Shown here piece by piece: positions 51,511-61,267 of a DNA stretch of 64,000 nt. Origin of the DNA: Prosthecobacter vanneervenii (GTDB lineage Bacteria; Verrucomicrobiota; Verrucomicrobiia; Verrucomicrobiales; Verrucomicrobiaceae); the NCBI RefSeq assembly GCF_014203095.1, contig NZ_JACHIG010000001.1, positions 930,001 through 994,000 of the forward strand, read 5' to 3'. The position numbers and the translations under genes were made by a program. Every line of letters starts with the position of its first letter. The stretch's first letter is position 1. A model generated the notes under the pieces. It did not search any database, was not told where the DNA came from, and worked only from the letters and a program-made list of their open reading frames with translations.

Positions 51511-52782
51511 ATGAGTGCCACCCGCACCCTCGTTCACCTTCTCAGCGTCGCCATGCTCCTGCTGTGGGGCGGAGTGCTGCTGTACTTTTACATCAGCGGT
51601 CGTCTGAGCAACTACCTGCCACCGGACGGCATCTTCCGCCCGATGGTGCTCATCTCAGGCATCGGCCTCTGTGTGCTGGGCCTCTTCAATCTGCTGACCA
51701 TGGGAGCTGAAGACGTGGGCTGCGAGGGCCACGACCACGGCCACTCCCATGATGAGCATGACCACGACCACAAGGAGTGCTGCGGCCACGACCATGATCA
51801 TGCCCACGATCACGCGCACAAGGACGGCTGCTGCGGTGGCCATGATCACGAGCACAAGCAGGCCGCCTGCGACCATGATCACGGACACAAACACGAGCAT
51901 GGTTGCTGCGGAGGCCATGACCATGGACACGAGCACAAGAACGAACACGGCTGCTGCGGGCATAATCACGGACATGAAGGCCATGCGCACGGCATTCTGG
52001 AAGAGAGCTCCTGGCCGGGCCGCATCGTGGTGCTGCTGATCCTGGCCGCCCCGCTCTCCTGGGCTGCTCTTTCCACCCCGGACCGCTACAGCCAGAACGC
52101 CATCGTAAACAAGGGCCTGTACGATCCGAACTACAAGGACACCTCCCGCGCCGACCAGTTCTCCCTGCAGAACAAATCCAAGACGGCAGCTCAGCCTGCG
52201 ACTGACACCATCGCCGCCACAGCGCCCAAGGCTTCGGACCTGCCACCCGCTGCCACCACCAAGCCAGCCAGCACGCCTCCTCCGGGAGTCGCTGCAGCCT
52301 CTGCCGCTGCCGAAGAAACCAAGACACCGCCCAAGAACATCCCTGCCCCGGCACAGGCCTCCAAGAGCTACGGCACCTTCACCCTGGAAGACCTCAAGAA
52401 GCAGGTGCCGCAGAGCAAGGAGGGCAACTTTATCCTCGAAGTGCCCGAGCTCTACTACACTGGCGGCGACCTGGAAGTACAGAAGGTCCTGACTGGCCAG
52501 ATGGTCGAGACCGTGGCGCAGATCCTGCCTGAAAAGGTGAACAACGCCGACGGCCACCGCATGCGCATCTTCCGCATGCTGGTGCAGTGCTGCGCCGCCG
52601 ACGCCCGGCCCTACTCCGTGCCTGTCGATTTCGGCAAGAAAGCCCCCGAGTTTAAAGACATGACCTGGGTCAAAGTGGTGGGCAAGATGAACTACAAAAA
52701 GGAAGGCAACCAGACCGTCCCCATCATCGAAACCACCAAGGTTGAAGAAACCACCGCGCCGGACAATGCGATGATTTATTGA
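51511..52782 (+). CDS. DUF1980/TIGR03943-type permease partner with long His-rich loop
   Basis: The 423-aa protein has two N-terminal membrane helices (LVHLLSVAMLLLWGGVLLYF and RPMVLISGIGLCVLGLFNLL), then a very long His/Cys-rich loop (residues about 75-155) with repeated HDHEH/CCGGHDH units. A third helix (IVVLLILAAPLSWAALS) and an exported C-terminal domain follow; the latter has VQCCAADARPYSVPVDFG and a Pro/Ala linker. This matches the TIGR03943 partner of DUF318 permeases. The His-rich loop is unusually long and could bind many metal ions before transfer. It is co-transcribed with the permease. Confidence 0.83.
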   Translation: MSATRTLVHLLSVAMLLLWGGVLLYFYISGRLSNYLPPDGIFRPMVLISGIGLCVLGLFNLLTMGAEDVGCEGHDHGHSHDEHDHDHKECCGHDHDHAHDHAHKDGCCGGHDHEHKQAACDHDHGHKHEHGCCGGHDHGHEHKNEHGCCGHNHGHEGHAHGILEESSWPGRIVVLLILAAPLSWAALSTPDRYSQNAIVNKGLYDPNYKDTSRADQFSLQNKSKTAAQPATDTIAATAPKASDLPPAATTKPASTPPPGVAAASAAAEETKTPPKNIPAPAQASKSYGTFTLEDLKKQVPQSKEGNFILEVPELYYTGGDLEVQKVLTGQMVETVAQILPEKVNNADGHRMRIFRMLVQCCAADARPYSVPVDFGKKAPEFKDMTWVKVVGKMNYKKEGNQTVPIIETTKVEETTAPDNAMIY

Positions 52783-52805
52783 GTCGCCCCTGCTTCAGTG
52801 GCTCT

Positions 52806-55070
52806 TCAAGGCGGCGCGGTCACAGACAGATGCACAAACATCGAATTGGCCGCGCTCATGGGAATGACCGCCTTCACCTGCTGCGTGGTGCCATCATCGC
52901 TGAGCACTGTTTGGGCGACACCTGCACTGCTCCATGATCCTGCGGACAAAGAAGGGCTCCACTCCACCGTGTATGCAGTGCCCGCATTCACCGCTGAGGT
53001 GCTGCGGGTGTAGGTGTATTCAAAATTAGCGCCATTAACTAGCGCCCCCACCGGCAACCTGCTGACAGTTTTAGGATTGAGATTGAGGGCATACTCGAGC
53101 AGATTGGGGATGCCATCTCCATCATAGTCGGCTGTGTCTGCGGCGTTGCCGGTGTTCGCTGAAGTGCTGAAATTTTGCTGCCTCCATTCCTGTTGCAGAG
53201 TCAGGGTGGTGAAGGTGAGGTCAGGACTGCTGTATGAACCTCCGTTGATGCGATAATGGTAGGTGGTGCCAGGGGTAAACCCACTAGGAAAAATGCTAAA
53301 GTGAGTGCCTCCAGGAATGAATGACAAGCCTGAAATGCGCATGCCATAGGCGGAGGTAAGACCATAGTCGAGGGAGGTGCTCAAAGCGATGCTGGCAAAC
53401 TGGCCTGTATAGATATATCCACCCAAAAAGACCGTACTGCTGGTGGGCACAATTGGAGCATCGGGGGTGATCGTGATGGGGGGCGTGGCCACCAGCGCTA
53501 GACTGTGCAGAGCACTCGGTCCAGCGAAGACCGACGCGCACAATTCATAACTCCGAATGGATGCCCCTGCAGCCTTGACCGGGTATTTGACGCCGGCGCC
53601 GACGTTTAAACCAATTTCATTGTGCGTGTTTGAGCCCCATACGGCCAGGGTACCGTCTGAGCAGCATGCCAAGCTATGATAGAACCCTGCGGTCACACTC
53701 GTTACGGTTTTCCCATAAAGTGCGGAAGTACCACTGCTTGTATTGACCAAAACTGGCAGGGATTGCGCAACTCCGGCGGGGTTTCTGGGATTGCCGGAGT
53801 TGTCTCCAAGCTGTCCAGAATCATTCGCCCCCCAAGCAGTCACAGTGCCGTCTGAACACAAAGCCAGACTGTGCGCATAACCAGCACTTACCGCCACCAC
53901 GGTTTTGCCATAAAGCGCGGAAGATCCCTGAGCAGTGCTCACAGCCACCGGCAGGCTTGAGCCAGAGGCAGTGGTAGAGAATCCGAGCTGCCCATTGGCG
54001 TTGCTTCCCCAGGCGACCACTGTGCCGTCGGAGCACAGAGCAAGGCTGTGGCCGCTTCCTGCAGCCAAGGAGATCACACTTTTACCATTCAATGCGGAGA
54101 CACCACTGGCAGCACTGACCGCCACAGGCATAGGGCACAAGCCGAAGGTGAGGTTGCCGAGCTGTCCGACACTGTTGTCTCCCCAGCCAACCACCGTGCC
54201 ATCCGTGCAAAGTGCCAGGCTGTAACTGGCCCCAGCCGCAATGGCGACTACACTCCTGCCCGACAGGTCCGAGACACCACTGGAGGAGTTCACAGCAATG
54301 GGGATGTCGCTCTGCGTCGTAGCCAGATCAATTCCGAGCTGCCCATCAGCGTTGCCACCCCAGGCCACCACCGTGCCGTCTGAACACAGCGCGAGACTGT
54401 GACTGTCTCCAGCAGCCACAGCCACAACTGTTTTGCCATACAAAGCAGAGCTGGCATCTGACACATTCACTGCCACGGGCGTGGTGGCGGTGCTGCTCGT
54501 GGTGTAGTGCAGCCCCAGCTGTCCGCTGCTGTTGTCCCCCCATGCTGCGAGGGTGCCGTCCCAGCAGAGCGCCAGGCTGTGGCGCGCTCCAGCAGCCAGC
54601 ATGCGGATGCTCCGCTGACTGAGCGCGCCCGTCATAACCAGCGGCACCATTCCCGTAGAACTCGACTGAGTGCCGAGCTGTTGGTACGAGTTGGCGCCCC
54701 AGGCGCAGGCTCGTGTGTCCGCCCACTGCAGCACCAGATCATTGCCGCTGCCACCATAGTAGCTGGCCAGAAAATGGTACGCTTGGCCTGCATAAGTGAG
54801 CTCTACCAGCTGCCCCTCCACCAGATTGCTGAAAGTGCCGCTGATGAAGGGCAGGCCGGTGTTGTTCACCACGGTCAGGTTGGCACCAGTCCGAGGCGCG
54901 AAATTGAGAGTGAAATTGAGGGTGTTCCCTGTGGCGGTGTAACTGCTGGCAGTCACGGGCGTGTCCGTGGCGGAGTTCCAGGTGGCGTTGACTACCGCCG
55001 CCTCAGCTGACACGAGCTGAGCCAGAAATAAAAGGACAGCGCAGCGATAACCACGCAGGGACTTGAGCAT
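52806..55070 (-). CDS. Secreted RCC1-repeat protein
   Basis: This 754-aa exported protein has a signal peptide and a beta-rich N-terminal domain (residues 20-115). At least six RCC1 repeats follow, with the pattern GARHSLALCWDGTLAAWGDN-SSGQLG repeated about every 60-65 residues, predicted to form a seven-blade propeller. After a fibronectin-like region (YTGQFASIALSTSLDYG) comes ADYDGDGIPNLLEYALNLNP, a calcium-type D-x-D-x-D-G motif common in Verrucomicrobia exported proteins. The function is probably surface or secreted protein binding. The start at 55070 is an ATG before the signal; an upstream GTG at 55088 is less likely. Confidence 0.85.
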   Translation of the reverse strand: MLKSLRGYRCAVLLFLAQLVSAEAAVVNATWNSATDTPVTASSYTATGNTLNFTLNFAPRTGANLTVVNNTGLPFISGTFSNLVEGQLVELTYAGQAYHFLASYYGGSGNDLVLQWADTRACAWGANSYQQLGTQSSSTGMVPLVMTGALSQRSIRMLAAGARHSLALCWDGTLAAWGDNSSGQLGLHYTTSSTATTPVAVNVSDASSALYGKTVVAVAAGDSHSLALCSDGTVVAWGGNADGQLGIDLATTQSDIPIAVNSSSGVSDLSGRSVVAIAAGASYSLALCTDGTVVGWGDNSVGQLGNLTFGLCPMPVAVSAASGVSALNGKSVISLAAGSGHSLALCSDGTVVAWGSNANGQLGFSTTASGSSLPVAVSTAQGSSALYGKTVVAVSAGYAHSLALCSDGTVTAWGANDSGQLGDNSGNPRNPAGVAQSLPVLVNTSSGTSALYGKTVTSVTAGFYHSLACCSDGTLAVWGSNTHNEIGLNVGAGVKYPVKAAGASIRSYELCASVFAGPSALHSLALVATPPITITPDAPIVPTSSTVFLGGYIYTGQFASIALSTSLDYGLTSAYGMRISGLSFIPGGTHFSIFPSGFTPGTTYHYRINGGSYSSPDLTFTTLTLQQEWRQQNFSTSANTGNAADTADYDGDGIPNLLEYALNLNPKTVSRLPVGALVNGANFEYTYTRSTSAVNAGTAYTVEWSPSLSAGSWSSAGVAQTVLSDDGTTQQVKAVIPMSAANSMFVHLSVTAPP

Positions 55071-55280
55071 AAGAAATATATACAACACTCACAAATACAG
55101 CCACTCAATACATTTTTCTTATCACATCTGTAACATTTCACTGAACACAACGCAACAAAAGTCGTGAGTTCCGCGTGTTATCAACGCGAGCAGCCTAAGA
55201 ATGAGAGCGACTAGCGCTCATTCCAGCATGAACTTTAACTTGCTGTCTGTAATTCGCTACTCGTGGCTTCGTCACATCCC

Positions 55281-56405
<1,125 letters not shown>

Positions 56406-56450
56406 GGTTTGGCGGATATTGGAGCATCTGCCCGGACGCGCAAGAAGCAG

Positions 56451-56485
56451 AAATAAAGAAGGCTCCGCTTTTGACAGCGGAGCCT
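56451..56485 (-). terminator. Rho-independent terminator of the small cytochrome c gene
   Basis: AGGCTCCGCT (56460-56469) and AGCGGAGCCT (56476-56485) form a perfect 10-bp stem with a 6-nt loop. On the minus strand TCTTTATTTC follows. It is 40 bp after the cytochrome stop. Confidence 0.9.
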
Positions 56486-56524
56486 TGGGGAGTCACGGCC
56501 TATGCTGTGGCCGGGGTGCTAAAC

Positions 56525-56881
56525 TTACTTGGCGGCGCCTTTGAAGACGTCATGGCAGGCCTTGCAGTTGTTGGCCTTCTTGAATTCGCTGGTGCCGCTG
56601 GCATCCTTGGCCTTCACTTTCTGAAGCGCACCGACCAGGGTTTTGCACTTTTCCACCCAGGCACCCTTGTCGCCCTTGGGGGGAGTGGCGGCGCAGATGG
56701 CCTGCACGCATTTGATCAGGGAATCGAGTTCGGCGTCCGTAGCTTCGCCTTTGCCCACCTTCTTGGCGATGGCATCTTCAGGCTTCCAATTTTTCTTCAT
56801 CGCGCCTTTGATGAGGTCGTCGGCGGAGGCAGTGCTGAGGCTGATGGCGAGGCAGAGCAGGGAGAGAGCAGTCTTCTTCAT
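56525..56881 (-). CDS. Small secreted c-type cytochrome (cytochrome c'-like)
   Basis: The 118-aa protein has a signal peptide (KKTALSLLCLAISLSTASA) and one haem-binding CxxCH at the extreme C-terminus (CKACH, residues 106-110). The rest is helical with charged segments (AMKKNWKPEDAIAKKVGKGE). A C-terminal CxxCH in a four-helix bundle is the cytochrome c'/c556 arrangement. It would carry electrons or bind small ligands in the periplasm. It is monocistronic with its own terminator. Confidence 0.82.
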   Translation of the reverse strand: MKKTALSLLCLAISLSTASADDLIKGAMKKNWKPEDAIAKKVGKGEATDAELDSLIKCVQAICAATPPKGDKGAWVEKCKTLVGALQKVKAKDASGTSEFKKANNCKACHDVFKGAAK

Positions 56882-57122
56882 GGATGTCTGACGGGGTGTT
56901 ATGATGTGGTGTTATGGGATAGGCTGCCGCAGCGCGCACGGCGTTGGAGATACGCAAGGGCAGCAGTTCTTTTACCAACCACCGCCCACATATTTGCCAA
57001 TTCCGATGTTTTTAATTCGACCGGCGGATTTGAGTCAATCACGGATTGTTCATAGAGCCTAAACTTCTTCGTAACTCGGTGTGAGAACGGCGGATTGAGC
57101 TCGTTTTAGGGCGTTTCCAGCC

Positions 57123-60100
57123 ATGAAACATCTTCTGCTTCCTCTTCTCCTGCTCGGTGGGCTTGCTTCTGCCGCTGACTCTGCGCTGCTGATCCAGTTC
57201 GGGCTCCATGACAAGGAGTCCACGGTTTGGGATGGCTCTGTGACGGTGACGCCGGGGGAAGTGCTGGAGGTGAACGGCTACCGCTTTGAGCAGAAGGACG
57301 CGATGACGGGAAAGAATTCGTGGAAGGCGAGCAGCCGCACGCCCGTAGGCGCGAATGCAAAGGCTCGCGGAAACAATCCGAAGAAGATCGGCCAGATGGC
57401 GAAGCAGCTGGGGCCCATCTTTGAAAACGGGGTGTATGTGAAGCTGCGCGATGTGACGCCGGAGAGCAGCGTGGAGGTGACGACGGCGCAGGGAAAGGTG
57501 AGCTTCAAGCTGGCGGATGTGAAGCCGGGCGAGGCGCTGGACCTGATGGAGGGCCGCGTGGCGGTGCAGCAGACGGCGTTCAATCTGCGCGTGTTTACCA
57601 AGGAGCGCACGGACGATGACTTCCCTGCCCTGGCGTTTGATGCGGAGGGGCATGGCTTCCTCGTTTACCAAAGCTTTACGCCGGGCATCGACCGCGATGA
57701 GCGGGCGAAGCGCTGGGACACTGAGCCGGAGGATCTGTCCTTCCTGAACAAGCCTGCGGCCGGCGACCAGCTCTGGCTGCATGTACGCAAGGCGAAGCAG
57801 TGGGAGGAAGAGCGCATCGCTGTGACCGAACCCGGGCGCGACATCTACAAGTCTGCCGTGGCGGCGGATGGCAAGGGCGGCGCGTGGATCGTGTGGAGCG
57901 AGCGCCTGGAGGGCAATTTTGAAATCCTGGCGCGTCACTTGGCCGAGGGGAAGCTCGGGGAGGTGGAGAACCTGTCGAAGTCGGCGGGGAATGATCTGAA
58001 TCCGGTGATCGTGCGCTCGGCGAAGGGCACGCTGGTGCTGGCCTGGATGGCGGCGCATGAGGGGAAGTTTGAGATCCGCACGCGCACGCATGAAGGCGGT
58101 GCCTGGGCGGCGGCGCAGACGGTTTCCAAGAACAGCGGCAACTGCTGGAACCCGGCCCTCAGCGCGGATGCACGTGCGGAGGGCAGCGGGCAGCTGGCAC
58201 TGGCGTGGGACACCTATGAGAAGGGCGATTACGACATCTGGATGTGCGTGCTGGATGCCAGCGGCAGGCCTGCGGGAGCGCCGATGCCGGTGGCAAATAC
58301 GCCGCAGTATGAGGCGCGTGCGGCGGTGACGCACGATCACGAGGGGCGTGTGTGGGTGGCCTATGAAAAGAGCGGCGCCACCTGGGGCAAGGACTGGGGC
58401 GCGTATGACAGCGGCGATGGCATCGGGCTGTATCGGAATCGTGAGATCGGCGTGTGCGTGTGGGATGGCAAGGCGTGGATGGAGCCGCAGGGGAGCATCG
58501 CCGAGGCGCTGCCGGGAGCCATCACGCCGCAGGCGCGTGGCGGCAAAGGCAAGGGCAAAGGGAAAGGCCGTGGCGCGGACGTGAGCACCCCTGCCCCGCC
58601 GGCTTCACCGGAAGTGCCGGATGGTCTGGCGTTTGAAAAGCCCGCCGTGCGCGGCGGTGCACCGGGGGCGCATGTGGCGGTGAGCGGCCCGCAGACGTAC
58701 AACAACCTTGGCCGCATCTGCTGCGACTCGGAGGGGCGCATCTGGCTGATCGCGCGCACGCGGCTGAACAGCTTCCGTGGCCCGCTGGGCAGCACCTGGG
58801 GCAGCGTTGCGGCGTATCTGGACGGCAGCGAGTGGGTGGGCCCCATCAGCATCCCGCACAGCGACAACCTCATGTACAACCTGCCCGCCATCGCCGCGGG
58901 GCCCAAGATGCTGTTTGTGGCGCACAGCAGCGACCACCGGATGGACCGCATGGCGGAGTTTAACCGAGCCAAGACTCCCGGCGGCAAGGGTGGCAATGCC
59001 GCGCTGGATGCGAGCAAGGACCCCTTTGACAACGATGTGTATTTCAGCCGACTGATCGCCAGCGGCCCGGTGAAGCCTGCGGTGCTCCAGCCCCGCGCGG
59101 AGCCGCCGCAGGACAATCCCGCGCCGAGCAAGCGCACGGAGGCGGAGCGCGCTGAAGTGGCTGCGATCCGCGGCTTCCGCAGCAGCATCGCCGGCACGGA
59201 GCGGCGCATCCTGCGGGGTGAATTTCACCGCCACACGGAGATCAGCGGAGACGGCGCAAATGACGGCCCGCTGGAGGACATGTGGCGCTATGCCATCGAT
59301 GCGGCGTCGATGGACTGGATCGGCAACGGGGACCATGACAACGGCAACGGCCGCGAGTACTCCTGGTGGCTGACGCAGAAGACGACGGACGCCTTTTTCC
59401 TGCCGAAGGCCTTCACGCCGATGTTCAGCTACGAGCGCAGCGTGGTGTATCCCGAGGGGCACAGGAATGTGGTCTTTGCCCAGCGCGGTGTGCGCACCCT
59501 GCCCCGCCTGCCGCTGAGCGATGTGCGCGTGCATGAGCCCGCGCCGGACACAAACATGCTCTACAAATACCTGAAGCTCTTCAACGGCGTCTGCGCCAGC
59601 CACACGAGCGTGGGCAGCATGGGCACCGACTGGCGGAACTGGGGCGGCGAGTACGAGCCGATGGTGGAGATCTACCAGGGCGCGCGCCAAAACTACGAGT
59701 ACCCCGGCTGCCCGCGCTGCCCCACGGAGAACGACGCCATCGGCGGCTGGGAGCCCGGCGGCTGGGTGTGCGATGCCTTTGCCAAAGGCTACAAGTTCAG
59801 CTTTCAAAGCAGCAGCGACCACGGCAGCACGCACATCAGCTACGCGATGATCTATGCGGAGGATTACAGCCGCGAGGGCATCATCAAGGCGATGCGCCAG
59901 CGCCACACGTATGGCGCCACGGACAACATCATCGCCGAAAGCCGCTGCAAGGCGGCTGATGGCAAGGAGCGCATGATGGGAGACGAATTCAGCGTGAAGG
60001 GCGCGCCCACGATCTCGCTGAAGCTCATCGGCACGATGCCGTTTGAAAAGGTCACGCTGATCAAGGACAACGTGGAGATCCCGATGACGATCGCCAAGGA

Positions 60101-60230
60101 GAAGACCATTGATCTGACCTGGACCGATCCGAAGCCGGAGAAAGGCAAGACGAGCTACTACTACTTCCGCGGCGAGCAGACGAACGGGGAGCTGGTGTGG
60201 GTGTCGCCGATGTGGATCACGCTGGAGTGA
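57123..60230 (+). CDS. Secreted DUF3604 (PHP-like phosphoesterase) protein with beta-propeller region
   Basis: The 1035-aa exported protein has a signal peptide (KHLLLPLLLLGGLASA) and a beta-propeller-like central region (residues about 150-560) with repeated strand motifs and a GKGKGKGKGRG linker. The C-terminal DUF3604 domain begins ILRGEFHRHTEISGDGANDG near residue 699, followed by DWIGNGDHDNGNGREYSWWL and SSSDHGSTHISYAMIY near 890, all His/Asp-rich as in PHP phosphoesterases. The His, Asp and His triad suggests metal-dependent hydrolysis. Its stop TGA overlaps the next ATG by one base. Confidence 0.83.
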   Translation: MKHLLLPLLLLGGLASAADSALLIQFGLHDKESTVWDGSVTVTPGEVLEVNGYRFEQKDAMTGKNSWKASSRTPVGANAKARGNNPKKIGQMAKQLGPIFENGVYVKLRDVTPESSVEVTTAQGKVSFKLADVKPGEALDLMEGRVAVQQTAFNLRVFTKERTDDDFPALAFDAEGHGFLVYQSFTPGIDRDERAKRWDTEPEDLSFLNKPAAGDQLWLHVRKAKQWEEERIAVTEPGRDIYKSAVAADGKGGAWIVWSERLEGNFEILARHLAEGKLGEVENLSKSAGNDLNPVIVRSAKGTLVLAWMAAHEGKFEIRTRTHEGGAWAAAQTVSKNSGNCWNPALSADARAEGSGQLALAWDTYEKGDYDIWMCVLDASGRPAGAPMPVANTPQYEARAAVTHDHEGRVWVAYEKSGATWGKDWGAYDSGDGIGLYRNREIGVCVWDGKAWMEPQGSIAEALPGAITPQARGGKGKGKGKGRGADVSTPAPPASPEVPDGLAFEKPAVRGGAPGAHVAVSGPQTYNNLGRICCDSEGRIWLIARTRLNSFRGPLGSTWGSVAAYLDGSEWVGPISIPHSDNLMYNLPAIAAGPKMLFVAHSSDHRMDRMAEFNRAKTPGGKGGNAALDASKDPFDNDVYFSRLIASGPVKPAVLQPRAEPPQDNPAPSKRTEAERAEVAAIRGFRSSIAGTERRILRGEFHRHTEISGDGANDGPLEDMWRYAIDAASMDWIGNGDHDNGNGREYSWWLTQKTTDAFFLPKAFTPMFSYERSVVYPEGHRNVVFAQRGVRTLPRLPLSDVRVHEPAPDTNMLYKYLKLFNGVCASHTSVGSMGTDWRNWGGEYEPMVEIYQGARQNYEYPGCPRCPTENDAIGGWEPGGWVCDAFAKGYKFSFQSSSDHGSTHISYAMIYAEDYSREGIIKAMRQRHTYGATDNIIAESRCKAADGKERMMGDEFSVKGAPTISLKLIGTMPFEKVTLIKDNVEIPMTIAKEKTIDLTWTDPKPEKGKTSYYYFRGEQTNGELVWVSPMWITLE

Positions 60231-61240
60231 TGATTGATGAATGCGGAAACCTGACCTATGCGTCCTCTGTGATTCATAGGTCTTATTTCCCCACATTCCT
60301 CTGGTGGCTGAGAGGCGCGCTTCCTGCTGTCCTCTGCGTATTGGCGGCGGGCATTTATTCTGCCTCAGCCCATCCCGCTGACCAGAGTGAGATGCGGGTG
60401 CGACCGACGCCGCACAAGCTGGAGATCCGGCTGACGTTCAATCTGCTGACGCTCACGCGGTTCACGGGGATCGACACGGACGGCGATGGCAAGATCAGCA
60501 TGGAGGAGCTGAAAGCTGCGCAGCCGCGAATCGCCACGTATCTGAACCAGCACATTCATGTGCAGATCAATGGCAGGAAGGCGCTGCTGGGCACAGGCGT
60601 GCACTTTGAGCCCGTCTGGCCAAACCCGGAGCAGACCCCGCCGATGGCCGAGCCGGAGTATGCGTCGCGCAACATGGACGTGACCTTTGTGCAAACGCTC
60701 GAGGGCCGCCGGCTGGAGGATTTCTGGCTGGGCTTTGAGATCTTTGAGCAGACCGGCCCCATGCAGACGATCCGTGGTGTGTATGAGCAGGACGGACGGA
60801 TCGAAGAGGTCTCCTTCAGCGTGCAGGAGCCTGAGTACACTTACGATACCGGCTATGCGGATGACCCATTCCTGAAACAGGCCGAGAAGCCGAAGGGAAA
60901 CGAGTCTGGCATGAAGACAGATCCTGCGGAGGACGCCATGCCAACCGCCCCACGGGCGATGGCCTCCAACACTCCCGCCTCAGCCGCAGGCATCTCCGCC
61001 ACAGGCATGGGGCCTGTTCCCATGTCCGACGATGACAACGGCGCAGCCCCGGCAGGACAACCCGGAGTCTCCCTGGCTGCACCGCTTCAGCTCAAGCCGC
61101 AGTCAGGCCTGAACGATGAGCGCCAATGGATGATCCGTGCGGCCATCGTGATCGTACTGCTGGTGGCGGGACGCTTTCTCCAGCTCCAAGGCCGGGTGCG
61201 TCCCAAGTTTGAGCGTCGCCGGACCTTTACAAAGAAGTGA
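60230..61240 (+). CDS. EF-hand-containing membrane protein coupled to the DUF3604 gene
   Basis: The 336-aa protein starts at the ATG of TGATG (60230), so it is translationally coupled to the DUF3604 gene. An N-terminal signal or anchor helix (LWWLRGALPAVLCVLAAGIY) precedes a domain with LEIRLTFNLLTLTRF. A single EF-hand loop, DTDGDGKISMEE (residues 82-93), is followed by a helix. A Pro/Ala-rich stretch (NTPASAAGISATGMGP) leads to a C-terminal membrane helix (MIRAAIVIVLLVAGRFLQL). The pairing suggests an anchor or calcium-dependent partner for the DUF3604 protein. I know no named family for it. Confidence 0.6.
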   Translation: MIDECGNLTYASSVIHRSYFPTFLWWLRGALPAVLCVLAAGIYSASAHPADQSEMRVRPTPHKLEIRLTFNLLTLTRFTGIDTDGDGKISMEELKAAQPRIATYLNQHIHVQINGRKALLGTGVHFEPVWPNPEQTPPMAEPEYASRNMDVTFVQTLEGRRLEDFWLGFEIFEQTGPMQTIRGVYEQDGRIEEVSFSVQEPEYTYDTGYADDPFLKQAEKPKGNESGMKTDPAEDAMPTAPRAMASNTPASAAGISATGMGPVPMSDDDNGAAPAGQPGVSLAAPLQLKPQSGLNDERQWMIRAAIVIVLLVAGRFLQLQGRVRPKFERRRTFTKK

Positions 61241-61267
61241 TGTCAGCGCCCTATCTCCCCGGCCGCA

